Assembly: GCA_033002965.1 (NCBI GenBank)
Contig: JAURVB010002731.1
Coordinates: forward strand, 1 to 64,000
Direction: 5' to 3'
Length of the DNA: 64,000 bases
Source: Piper betle
Taxonomy: Eukaryota; Streptophyta; Magnoliopsida; Piperales; Piperaceae
Shown: positions 24,471 through 34,961 of the stretch, piece after piece
Layout of the letters: the number at the start of each line of letters is the position of its first letter
How positions within the stretch are numbered: position 1 is the stretch's first letter
The notes under the pieces: generated by a model
Database searches by the model: none
What the model was told of the DNA's origin: nothing
The model's input: only the letters and a program-made list of their open reading frames with translations
Translations under genes and position numbers: made by a program

Positions 24471-26140
24471 ATCCTGTCTAGCCGCTACCAGCGCATGGCG
24501 ACGCATTTGCAAATCGACCATTGGATCCAAAATCCAACGGCCGACAACATTTCTTTCTTTTTTCTGTTTTGCCTGTACCCTTCCCCACCGGCGGTTTCCG
24601 CCAACCGCTCCCGGCCATGCCCCGCCCGCCATCAGCCCCGCCCAGCCAACAGCCCCGCCTCCACGTGCCCTGCCTGCAGCCGCCGTCCCTCACCGCCACC
24701 GTCCGTAGCCGCGGCGGCAACCCCTGCGTGGCTTCCCACCCACCCTCCCCGCCCCGAGCGCCACCGTCCGCCAACCCCCGACCTCCCCAGCCTGCATTCC
24801 CCCCTCCCCAGAGTGCCACCGTTCGCCTGTTTCGCCCCACCCCCGCCGCCGCCCCGCCTGTGGATCAGCTCATCCCCGCCGTCTGCTGCCTAGCCACCTC
24901 CACGCCATCGTCACCTGCTTCACCGCCGCGGGTGGCACGACAGCACACACAGGGAAAGAAGAAGCGATGACATTTTCGTAATAAAAATTTGACTCGCTTT
25001 TAACTCGGAGTCAAATTTACAAAATAAATTTTAAAAATAAAATATAATAAAATAAAAACTTGACTTGCTCCTGACTTGAGTCAATTTTATGAAATAAAAT
25101 TTTAAAATAATATAATATAAAAATAAAAACTTGATTCGATCCCGATCTCGACTCTAGTCAAATTAATATTATTGAATAAATTCTAGAAAAATAATTTCAT
25201 AATAAAAACTTGACTCGAGTCGGGATCAAGTTAATAGTATGAAATAAATTTAAAAAATATAAAATAATTTTGTAATAAAAGCCTGACTCGATCATGTGCA
25301 GGACCGAGTCAAGTTTTTATTACAAAATAACTTTATTACCGAATAAATTTTTATTACAAAATAAATTTAAAAATATAAAATAATTCCGTAATAAATTATT
25401 TTAACTCGAGTCCGATTAAGTAAAATTTTTATTACCAAAATACTCTCCCATGTTTCTTCCTCATTTGTGTTGGCGCGCCACCCCCTGTCGGCGACCTTGC
25501 CGCCGGCAGCCCGCTGGCCAACAATGTCGCCGCCTTGGGGCTGGATGGGCTTGCTAGGAAATATGCGGCGCCAGTCTCATGTGGGACTGAATAAAGTTTT
25601 TATTACAAAATTATTTTATTTTTTAAATTTATTTCATAATATTGACTCGATCTCGTGCGAGATTGAATCAAGTTTTTATTATAAAAAAAATTATTTTTTA
25701 AATTTATTACGTAATATTAACTCGAGTCTCGGACCGAGTATAGTTTTTATTACGATTTTACCTTCCCCTGTTCCCCCTGCTCTCTCTTGCCGCGCCACCC
25801 CCACCGCCGGCCACCAGTGGGGGGGGGGGAGGAGTTGGGGGAATAATAGGGTGGGGCGGGCGGTTGCGGGCGAGGGGTCGACATAGGTGGTGGGGAACGT
25901 GGACGAGGGCCGGGGCTGCCAACGGGGCGGGGAGATGGGGCGAATCGCGAGCTGTGGGCAGGCGGCTACGAGCGAGGGCAGGGGGGCTGGCGGCGGCCAA
26001 CGGGGGCGGCCAACGGGCGGGGGTGGGTGGGGGGGGAGGGGATTGATTGTAGACCGTTGGATTAGATCTAATGGTCCATGTGAGGCAATGCATATGACGC
26101 TGCCAAATAGGGCACCGCATTGTAGCGCTGCCCTATATAT
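24470..26140. mobile_element. GC-rich fold-back element A
   Basis: The element has two C- or G-rich arms in opposite orientation (24590-24960, pyrimidine-type CCGCCC on plus; 25780-26040, the G-rich complement) around an AT-rich core (24970-25460 and 25580-25770) built from degenerate ~80-90-bp units of the type cgtaataaaaacttgactcg. A further GC-rich island sits at 25470-25565. Near the ends lie matching inverted words: aatccaacgg (24531) and ccgttggatt (26055), with gtagcgc/gcgctac-like words outside them. The design is that of element B at 53.18-54.63 kb. Long open frames on both strands are composition artefacts. Exact ends are uncertain. It is probably non-autonomous, since no transposase is visible. 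Confidence 0.6.
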
Positions 26141-26399
26141 ATATCACTATCCAATTTCTTCATTCCATAACATATTAAGTGATATCAACAAATTTTTTTA
26201 CATAAACTTGGTCTTGACCTATCTGTTTATTATATTTGTCACATATTATATCATCACAATTATCATCGTAACTAGGTCTCGACCCATCTATTCATTACAT
26301 TTGTCTTACCTGTCATATTATTATATCAATTTCACAACCATTACTGTTATTTCAACATGAAGTACACATTACAACATGCTATATCGTAAACAAAAACAA

Positions 26400-28400
26400 T
26401 CCAAACACATATCACGTCAAGGTGTGTGTGCACATAGCAGTCACTACTCCTTCGGCATATTTGACTCCTGCTCCTCACCTACATATATATAAAAGTACGT
26501 CAAATGAGTGTTATTGGTCCAAAATAATTATACAATCTCGCAAATAAAAGCTGACTCTCATTTTAAAGAAAACCATATGTAACTTTTCCTAAACTCACTC
26601 AAGGGCATCTACTGAGAACCTATCAGGCCTCGGACTCAATAGCATCTTGTGCTAACTAGTCTGTTGATGCCTCTCTCGGCATTTTTTCATGTTTCTCCTG
26701 TTCTCCATATATCTCCTGGCCCTGAGTATGAAAACCGAGTACTCTTATGCAATCGCCTTCAGTATCCTTTAAACTACATATCTAGAGATGTGCTGCATAA
26801 CAGTACTCGTGAACCTCCAAGCTTCTTCGAGTGTGAGGAAACTCAAAGCTAGGAGGTGTCAAGATGCCTTAAAATTTAATAACCCTCTCACTAATCTAAA
26901 GCCTATTGTGACTAACACGTGCACCCCTCATGCTACGTGCAAATTGGTTTCACCTTCTATCGTCTAACTGAAAACTCAATAAATTTATAAATAGGCATGG
27001 GAAGCGATTTATATAATAACCCCGAAAGCAACTTGTAGTAGATCTTGCTTTCAAAATCATACTTGAGAGATCTCATCTTTAAAGGTTATTAATCTGAAAA
27101 AATTATTCGACTAAATGACCTAAGTTAAGTGGATCCAATAAAACACCATTTAACCCATTATGCAAAAAATAAATCAAATCACAACAGAAGATTTGATAAA
27201 CAAGGGGTGAGTCCTATACGAAAATGATAGAAACTCCAAGCGTTCGCGCCTAAATAGTGAACTACTACTGCGTACCTAAAGAAACAAAACTACTCGCTAA
27301 AGCCTATGCTAACTATGTGATGCATGTATAAGATGAATGATTATAAATATGATCATACTTCTAATATCACAACAAAATATGTTATACAATATTATCAATT
27401 TGATAAAAATCTAAATCTAATAAATTTAGTAACCCTAATGATGATATTTTTCATTTAATTAACTCAATAACCTTACTTATGATATTTTATATTTAAATAA
27501 TTTTACTAATACCTAATTATGATATTTTATATGTAATTAACTTTGTAATCCTAAGTATGATATTTCATATTTAATTTTTTTATTAATTAACTTTATAATT
27601 ACTAAATAATTAATTGACATAATTATAACACTAATACACAATTTTTCACAATTGTAAAGACTATCAATTTTACATAAAAATTCATATTCATGTAATTCAA
27701 TTTATTAGTAATCACTATCAATGGTCAATTTACCTAAGAATTTAATAATATAACATACAATTATCATAAATTATAAGATTAATATTAGCAAAAGTATGAA
27801 TAATTCATAAATATTATGAATGACATGAATAATGATTCAAGTGAAGTAAAAATCTAAAATTAGAAGAGTAAAGAATATTTTGCCGTAATTTGGTGTCAAG
27901 TCGGTGATGACATCGACAATGGCCACGGCTGCTGACGATGCCGAGGCGTGGCGGCGATTGCTGCACTGCAAGGAAGAGGCAAAGGGCTAGGGCTAGGGCT
28001 AGGTGGGGTTTTGGCATCTAGGCAGCCGGCTGGAGTATGGCTGAAAATTGGCTGAAATTTGTGTTGATTGCTGTGGAGTGGCTGACCGCCAAAATTAGGG
28101 AAGGAGAAAGGGGTGATTGGTAAGAGGAGAGGGAAGGGGGAAAGAGGGGAAAGGAAGGAAGGAAGGTCGGTGAGGAGGGTTGGCCGGCGACGGCGACCGG
28201 TGGCAGCGGCACTCCAAGAAACAAGGGCGGTGGCAATGAGCAAAGGATGGAGGAAGAAGACGATGGAGGACGGCGGTAGGTGATGGGGAGGCTAGGTGAC
28301 GGCAATGCTGGGCGACGACAAGGTTGACGGCGGTAGAGGTTGTCGGGAACAGGGGTTTGTTCATGTGTTGATTGTCCGGGAGAAAAAAATGGAAAAGGAC
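26400..28400 (+). mobile_element. Second, inverted and diverged copy of the LTR-like unit
   Basis: Reverse-complement blocks match the unit at 20.8-23.8 kb in the same internal order: 27205-27280 with 22365-22440 (taggtacg... cgcttggag), 26995-27160 with 22500-22650, 26690-26860 with 22790-22960, 26560-26640 with 23030-23120, and 26410-26520 with 23160-23280. A GC-rich part (27880-28360) takes the place of 21280-21990. By eye identity is about 65-80% within blocks. The termini are not recognisable. Open frames in the GC-rich part (27814-28406, minus) are low-complexity Pro/Ser frames and not credible proteins. Confidence 0.65.
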
Positions 28401-28439
28401 AGACATGGGTAAGTTTGGGAGTGTTTTTTTTTTCTAAAT

Positions 28440-30006
28440 TCTCACTTGGCTGGGGTCAGACTAATCAAGTGTAAAATGGAAGGCTCCTAGGCACTTTGAC
28501 TTGGCCCTGGTAAACCCTCTCCAGAGATAGGCCATGCTAGCCTTGAGAAAGGCCCATTATGCTAGTCTCACCTATTGCAGCCCAATATGAAGTTAGCCAA
28601 AAATGGTTTTTTTATCTTTAAAAAATCAATTTTTATTAATAAAAGAATAAAAGTTATGTTTATGCAAATGAATAGTTGGAGATTTGACAAATCATAATAT
28701 AATAAAAAATAAATAAACAAAATTGTCATAATCCATCTGCTCAATAAATTAGAGTCTGTCCAAATTCAATCTCTAATATATCAAATTATAGTAGTGTATA
28801 TCTTATTATTCAATGAGAATTTAATGCATTGTCTAATTTCCTCAAAAGGCAAATAAAATAAGAACTTTTTAAGGTTTACATATTGCTACCAGAATTTTCC
28901 TTGTGAGGACAATCAAGTGTTGATCTCAAATGTCTTTAAACAAATTATTTTTTTAATTTAAAATTATCCTAAAGATTCATACGATGTGTGGAGTTTACTT
29001 GAAATTTATTATTAACAATATATATAAAACAAATAAAATTATTTTAAAAATATTATTATTTATTTTTAGTTAAAATAATGAGTATTTATTTAAGTTTAAC
29101 AAAAAAATCTATTTTTAAAATAAAATGGTTATATATAAACATTAAAAAATAATTTTAATTTTATGTTGAAAATAAGTAATAATCTTAATTTAGTAAGTAT
29201 TAGTAAGTAAAAAATAATAATTTGAATAAAATTCTAATCATTAAATGTTAACGGAACGATAAATCGGCATCATGTCATGTATGGAGGGCTGGCCAGCTAA
29301 TTAGCTAAGTTATAAGGTGACCTCTTCATGAAACACTTCAAGATTGAGCATATTGCTAATTGACTTGGACGTGGTTAATTGTAGAAATTAAGTTAAAGAA
29401 TGTCTTCCTAGTTATCAATTTAAGCTTTGCATGCTTGATGGTAGTAATGGCGATTGGTCTCGACCTCTATATTAAGATGTGGTACACATGCTTATCCGTC
29501 TCCGGGTTGGAATAATTGTACTAGCACATTGAATCCTCTTTGGCATACAAATTACACAGGTAAAATATACGAAGAACCATAGTTTTAAAATTCTTTTAAT
29601 TCAAAAAACTCTTCGAGTCAACTCAACAAAGATTAGCTAAATTAATATTTTTAAGTAATACATAAAATCATATATTTATCAATTTTGAAGTATCAAAAGA
29701 ATAATTTTTACTAATTTTATATGATTTTTTTTATAATTTAAAATTTAATATAAATAACTTCAAGTCGGCTTAGAGTTGACTCCGAATTGACTCCGTTCCA
29801 TAGAATGCTGACTCGAGTTTGAGTCCTAATTTTAAGTTTTTAAACTATGTGCATTTTTGGAGTATATCAAAGACATTCTTAGAAATTGTATTCCTAAAAG
29901 ATGGAGAAGATTTACTCTTCGTAGCTCAAATCTCAAGTCTCCAAAAGCACAACGGAGAAACCCTAATTTCTTTCTTCATAAAGTAATAATAATATACATA
30001 CATGTG
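28440..30006. other. AT-rich intergenic DNA with one MITE candidate
   Basis: No gene is seen. Positions 29578-29849 form a possible MITE described separately; the remainder is AT-rich DNA without recognisable ends. Confidence 0.5.
29578..29849. repeat. MITE candidate with CATAGTTTTAAAA-type ends
   Basis: The left end reads catagttttaaaat and the right end is its near inverse, tttttaaactatg. Inside, gactcgagtt-type words face each other on both sides, so the ~270-bp unit could fold. No clear target duplication was found. A similar opening (catagttttaaaataagaat) occurs at 19100. Confidence 0.4.
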
Positions 30007-30014
30007 CATAGGGT

Positions 30015-30297
30015 TAGGGGTTGCTAATTGAGCGAGCCAGCTCGTGAGCATTTAGCGTTCGGCTCGGCTTGACTCGACTCGAAACTCGACATTTAAATGC
30101 TCGACTCGAACTCGAATCTTACGAGCCGAGCTTGAGCAAGGTCGTGTTCGACTCGACTCGACTCGGTTATAACTCGAAATCGACTCGAACTCGACTCGTA
30201 GCTCGATTCAAACTCGACTCGATAAAATAATATAATAATATAGTCTTTATATTATATTATATTATATTATATTATATTATATTATATTATATTATAT

Positions 30298-30334
<37 letters not shown>

Positions 30335-30629
30335 ATATAATAACAAAGATGTAAGATAGTTGAGATGGTAAGTATTCACCTTGATGACTTCAAGGTTTTT
30401 TTTTTAAAGTGAAGTGCTTTTGACTTTTAATCGAGTTGGTTTCGAGCTCACGAACGAGCTGGCAAACGAGCTCATAAAAATTAAACAGTTTAAATATATT
30501 CGAGTCGAACTCGAGCACGTATGTCCAAAACTCGTTCGATCTCGAGTCGAGTTCGAACGAGTTTCGAACTATTCGAGCCGAGCTCGAACACATATCGAGC
30601 TCTGCTCGCTCACTCAATTAGCACCCCTA
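30015..30629. mobile_element. hAT-type MITE with 8-bp target duplication
   Basis: The left end TAGGGGTTGCTAATTGAG and the inverse of the right end TAGGGGTGCTAATTGAG form terminal inverted repeats. Perfect 8-bp duplications CATAGGGT flank the unit at 30007-30014 and 30630-30637, the target size of the hAT superfamily. The 615-bp interior has no transposase. It consists of ctcgactcgaa-type words in both orientations around a (TTATA)n/(TA)n core. A decayed relative lies at about 47214-47786. Confidence 0.88.
30249..30331. repeat. (TTATA)n and (TA)n microsatellite inside the hAT MITE
   Basis: About ten copies of ATTAT are followed by a TA run of about 28 bp, at the centre of the MITE. Confidence 0.9.
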
Positions 30630-30639
30630 CATAGGGTCT

Positions 30640-33490
30640 TATTTATAGATAAAATAATGATAAAAACTATTTACCCAAAATTACAAGATATACACAATAT
30701 CTTATTAGCGTTTGTTAGGTAATTTTTCTCAAAAAATAAAAAAACTTAATCAATATGAGATCTTGCGATCCCCAAATGTTAGGCATATTAAAAAAAACGT
30801 CCAACAGGTATAAGTTAATTATAAAATAGCATAACCCTTTTACATATTTTTTTTGTGTTCATTAATTTACAGTCAGTTCTCATATCTATGTGCCAACTAT
30901 TCCAAGATCCAAGGGTAGCCCTCAAGCTTATGTATTTTGAGTGACATACAGTGAAAGCATTAATGCATCGCTGGACTTTTTGGTCGTCTCTAGCTTTGTT
31001 AAAACTAGTTTAAAAAGTTAATGATGGAATTAATCTTCATAAATGAAACAATCTAGTATCGGATTACCAGATATCCGTTTTTTTATAATTAATCCATACA
31101 ACTAAATATGATTAATTACCTATCTCCCTCAAACCAAACCTTATTATTATTAAGAACCCAAAACATTACCACCATGGGCACTCCTTCCACCGAACGGTGG
31201 CCCGGGGATAGCCAATGACCCAAATAATTTTTTTACTCTGAACGTAATCTTCAATTTCATCTTATACGGTGAAGTCACGAGGTACTTAGTTTATCAGAAC
31301 TACACCATTAATGTGACTTCCTAGCATTCTAATTTAGCGTTTTTTTCACAAAGAAATTCCTCTTAAGTTAGGATTAATCGAGCAACCTTAGCGACGTATA
31401 GCCAACTATCATTCCATCAATCAACGACCGTGCATCTTTATTTCCTATCAACCACAAGTAGTTCATTAGGGGTAACAAGAAACACAATTTCCTATATTAC
31501 ATGCATGCTTGTTGGCTCTTCCTATGTTGAATAATTGTCTACTCTCGACCGTGTGCCGACCCTCGCCTGCATAGATCATTAAGGAGGTACGTCGGTGTTG
31601 AACATGTTGCATATCATATCCTTTTCACCGACGAACATCAACTTGTTTGATGAACATATCTGGGCAACATGATTTAGAGTGTCGGCCTAGACTTATGAAG
31701 TCAATGTCCATGTATACATATGTCGTTTCTCTCCACTAATGAACATGATAGTAAAAAGATCATTCATTCATCTCCCACCCTCTCTAAACTAATCGAGATA
31801 CACATATATTATATACACTTCAAAGAACGATGGGTTGTGGTGATACCGATCATCTAACCACGCATATAAATAGCTCACACAGATCATCTAGGAAAATGGG
31901 CATTGCCCATTTTTCCGCATACAAGCACTGCCACACAGTGACAGCTCTATTGTATCCTCGTCGCCGGGAAAAATTAGCAGATGTCTCTGAGCTTCAAGTT
32001 GATGGGTATGCACTTGAGATGTCACTTGCGTGCAGTACGTACTCCATACCACACCAATTTGAAAGACATCTAAAACCCAAAGATTGATACGTCTTTGGCG
32101 AATCATACTCTACGGGGAAACGGAAAAAGCAATATCCAATTCCCAGTAGATAATAATTGTCAGGACATATACAGTCGAGGAGGACGACACAGCATGCTTG
32201 AAATGTACATAATTTACAACTTACAACTTGCAATATGGAACAAGACTATAAAACACAGAGGTCCCTGCATGGGAACCACAACTTACCATATTGTGCCGAC
32301 ACTTTGAGAAGCCGGCTAGGCTGGGGGAGGTGGTCCGGCGGGCGAGGATTTTAACGCTTGCATGTGAACCAACGTTACGGACCCTATTATTGCACAGGTG
32401 CGAGGTCCAAATATGAGGTCCTTGCATGGTCCAATGCCTACCAAGCCGCGTCTCGGATTACAAGGGTAGGTGGTGGTTGAGCTCAAGGTTAGTTGTCGGG
32501 AGAAGATGCGGAGTGAAATGGGGAGCTACCTAGCAATTGACCTCCCTTATATACTTTGGATCCCCTCTCTCTTCTTTCCGATTTCTGGCGATAGACGACG
32601 GAAAACTATTGTGTTTTTGTCAAACTCTGGATTATTATTTGTTTTTGCTTCTCAAAGTAAACCGGATATTATTATTATTAAATTATTATACAGATTAAAC
32701 AAGAATCATATTTATGTCTTATCATACACATATATATATAGAGTACGGCGGCTTGGATATTCTAAACATGACCTTCTCTATGTGGCCGCCAGCGTTTTAA
32801 GTGTTAACAAATAGCAGTAAAATCAAGTTCTTGATCTCACGTTGGCAAAACATATGCGCAACGATCGAAACATGTTCATCTATTAGTAAAGTGCACACAT
32901 AGTTTATCAACCATGATTTGGATAAGTTGTATGCTACAAACGGAGATCGAGTGCATAATAAACAAAGCATAGCAGGGAGCAAGAATAAAGAAATGAAAAA
33001 GACTGCCACTAAATTAGGTACAGCTCCGGTATCTAAGCACCGAATCGGATGAGGAGGCCATATCAAATGACAAAGCAATGTGTTTGGACGTGTACATGAT
33101 ACAGATATATCCATATGTTTATATGTACAACATTACACACGTGCAACCAAGTGCTACAAACTACTTGTCCAAAATACATGCAGAATTTGGTGATTTATAC
33201 ATATATATAGATAGATTGATGCACTAAAGAATAAGATTGAAGTGGCAAAGCCGTGTAAGTTAGAATAGAGAATAGATAAAAGGCTCACAAGAAAAGGAGT
33301 GCATCGTCTTTGTTCGGAATTTTTGATCCATTCCTCTTTCCTCCTCTACCTGCTTATAACCAGCTCCCCTCCAACCTCCAATCTTAACAAGTTGCTTTGC
33401 ATGTTGTTGTTACTCTACTTGGCAAGGTGATAAGTTCACTAAGTTTGGTGTGTATTGGTGTAGTGTTTGGATATACTGGTGGTTGTTGAT
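30640..33490. other. Intergenic DNA upstream of the polyamine oxidase gene
   Basis: The stretch has balanced to AT-rich composition with scattered short frames and no recognised family. Positions 31830-32560 are somewhat GC-richer and contain several 60-110 codon frames on both strands, none convincing. The last few hundred bases should hold the promoter of the gene starting at 33493; a TATA-like tatatatag occurs near 33203. Confidence 0.5.
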
Positions 33491-33492
33491 CA

Positions 33493-34961
33493 ATGGGGAA
33501 GAAGAAGGCGAGGGTGGTGATAGTAGGAGCCGGCATGGCCGGCCTGGTGGCCGCCAACAAGCTCTGCCACCACCCCGGTGCCGCCGAGGCCTTTGAGCTC
33601 GCCGTCGTCGAAGGCGGCGGCCGCATCGGCGGCCGCATTTGCACCGGTGAGTTCTGCGGCGACCTGGTCGAGATGGGCGCCACGTGGATCCACGGCGTCG
33701 GTGGCAGCCCCGTGCACAGGATCGCCGACGAGGCTGGCGCTCTGCGCTCGCCGTCGTCGTGGGAGCGCATGGACGGGTTCCCCGACGATCCAATAACGGT
33801 GGCGGAGGGCGGAGGCGGGGCCGTCGACGCTGCCGCCGTCGTCCGGCCGATCTCCGCTCTGTACCGGAGCTTGATGGACTTCGCCAAGGGGGAGTCCGGC
33901 GAATCGACTACTCGTCTGTCCGAGGACGCCCCTCTCAGCGTCGGAGAATTTCTCCGGCGGGGGTCGGCGGCTTACCACTTGGACGAGATCGAGGCGGCGG
34001 TTTTCGCCATGCATGAGAACATGGAGAGGACGGACAGCGCCGCCGGCGACCTGCACGAGCTCGACTTGGAGGCGGAGGCAATGTACGAGATGCTGCCCGG
34101 CGAGGAGATCACCATTGCGAGAGGCTACTCGAGGGTGGTGGAGGAGATAGCTTCGAGCCTTCCCCCGGCGTCATCAGGCTATGGAAGAAGGTGACCCTCA
34201 TCCAATGGTTGAACGAGGAAGACGACGAATGCACGGCACCGTTGAAGCTGCATTTCGACGACGGCACTGCCATGGCCGCCGACCATGTCATAGTCACCGT
34301 CTCGCTCGGCGTTCTCAAGGCTGGCACCAAGCATGGCCTGTTCAAGCCTTCCCTTCCCCTGTCCAAGACAGGCGCCATAGACAGACTAGGATTTGGGGTG
34401 GTGAACAAGCTATTCTTAGAGCTCGATGAGGTTGATGGAGAAGAAGATGTAGCTCACTTCCCGAATCTGCAAATGGTGTTTAGACAAAGCCGAGAAGCAG
34501 CAAAGCAAGGGAAGGTGCCGTGGTGGATGAGGAGAACCGCTTCCATATGCCCAATCTACAAGACCTCCAAGGTCCTCCTCTCATGGTTTGCAGGGGAAGA
34601 AGCTCTGAGGCTGGAAACACTCGACAAAGAAGAGGTGAAGAACGGCATCATGTCGACGCTGGCCAGCTTCGCCGGCGAAAGCTTGCCGGAGAAGGCGAGG
34701 GGAGTGAGGCTGGGCAAGGTGTTGAAGACAGGGTGGGGAAGAGACCCATTGTTCATGGGCTCCTACAGCTTCGTCGCCGTCGGATCCAGTGGCGACGATC
34801 TGGATTCGCTGGCTGAGCCTCTCCCCGGCGGCGGCGCTCGGCCGCTACAGATTCTGTTCGCCGGCGAGGCCACCGACCGGACTCACTACTCGACCACCCA
34901 TGGGGCGTACTTTAGCGGGTTGAGGGAGGCTAATAGGTTGCTTAAGCATTATAAGTTGTGA
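33493..34961 (+). CDS. PAO5: Polyamine oxidase, PAO5/thermospermine oxidase type, intronless, one frameshift
   Basis: The family uses FAD to oxidise spermine or thermospermine, producing a shorter polyamine, 3-aminopropanal and hydrogen peroxide. The first frame (33493-34194) starts MGKKKARVVIVGAGMAGLVA, with the dinucleotide-binding GAGMAG, then GGRIGGRICTG and LVEMGATWIHG. A second frame (to 34961) continues with HVIVTVSLGVLKAG, WWMRRTASICPIY, FAGEEALRLE and the C-terminal FAD segment FAGEATDRTHYSTTHGAYF. The frames join at about 34162-34168, where one base is missing in a CCCCCGG run; the homology is otherwise continuous, giving about 489 residues. No peroxisomal tail is present (it ends HYKL), which fits the cytosolic PAO5 branch, typically intronless. 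The lesion may be a sequencing error in a GC run or a young null mutation; nothing else looks decayed. The coding region is far more GC-rich than its surroundings. Confidence 0.88.

Noticed and set aside
24376..24970. Overlapping Pro-rich frames of 110-149 codons
   Set aside because: They are composition artefacts of the C-rich arm of fold-back element A; three frames are open over the same bases.
25758..26360. 120- and 157-codon frames
   Set aside because: They arise from the G-rich arm of fold-back element A and its flank and have no coding character.
20825..28400. One large gypsy element with the two LTR-like units as its LTRs
   Set aside because: The two copies are in opposite orientation and no polyprotein lies between them, so they cannot be the LTR pair of one element.
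27814..28406. Ser/Pro-rich minus-strand frames
   Set aside because: They are overlapping frames in the GC-rich part of the inverted LTR-like copy, without homology to any protein.
33410..34056. Antisense frames of 127-188 codons over the polyamine oxidase
   Set aside because: They are shadows of the GC-rich oxidase coding region.
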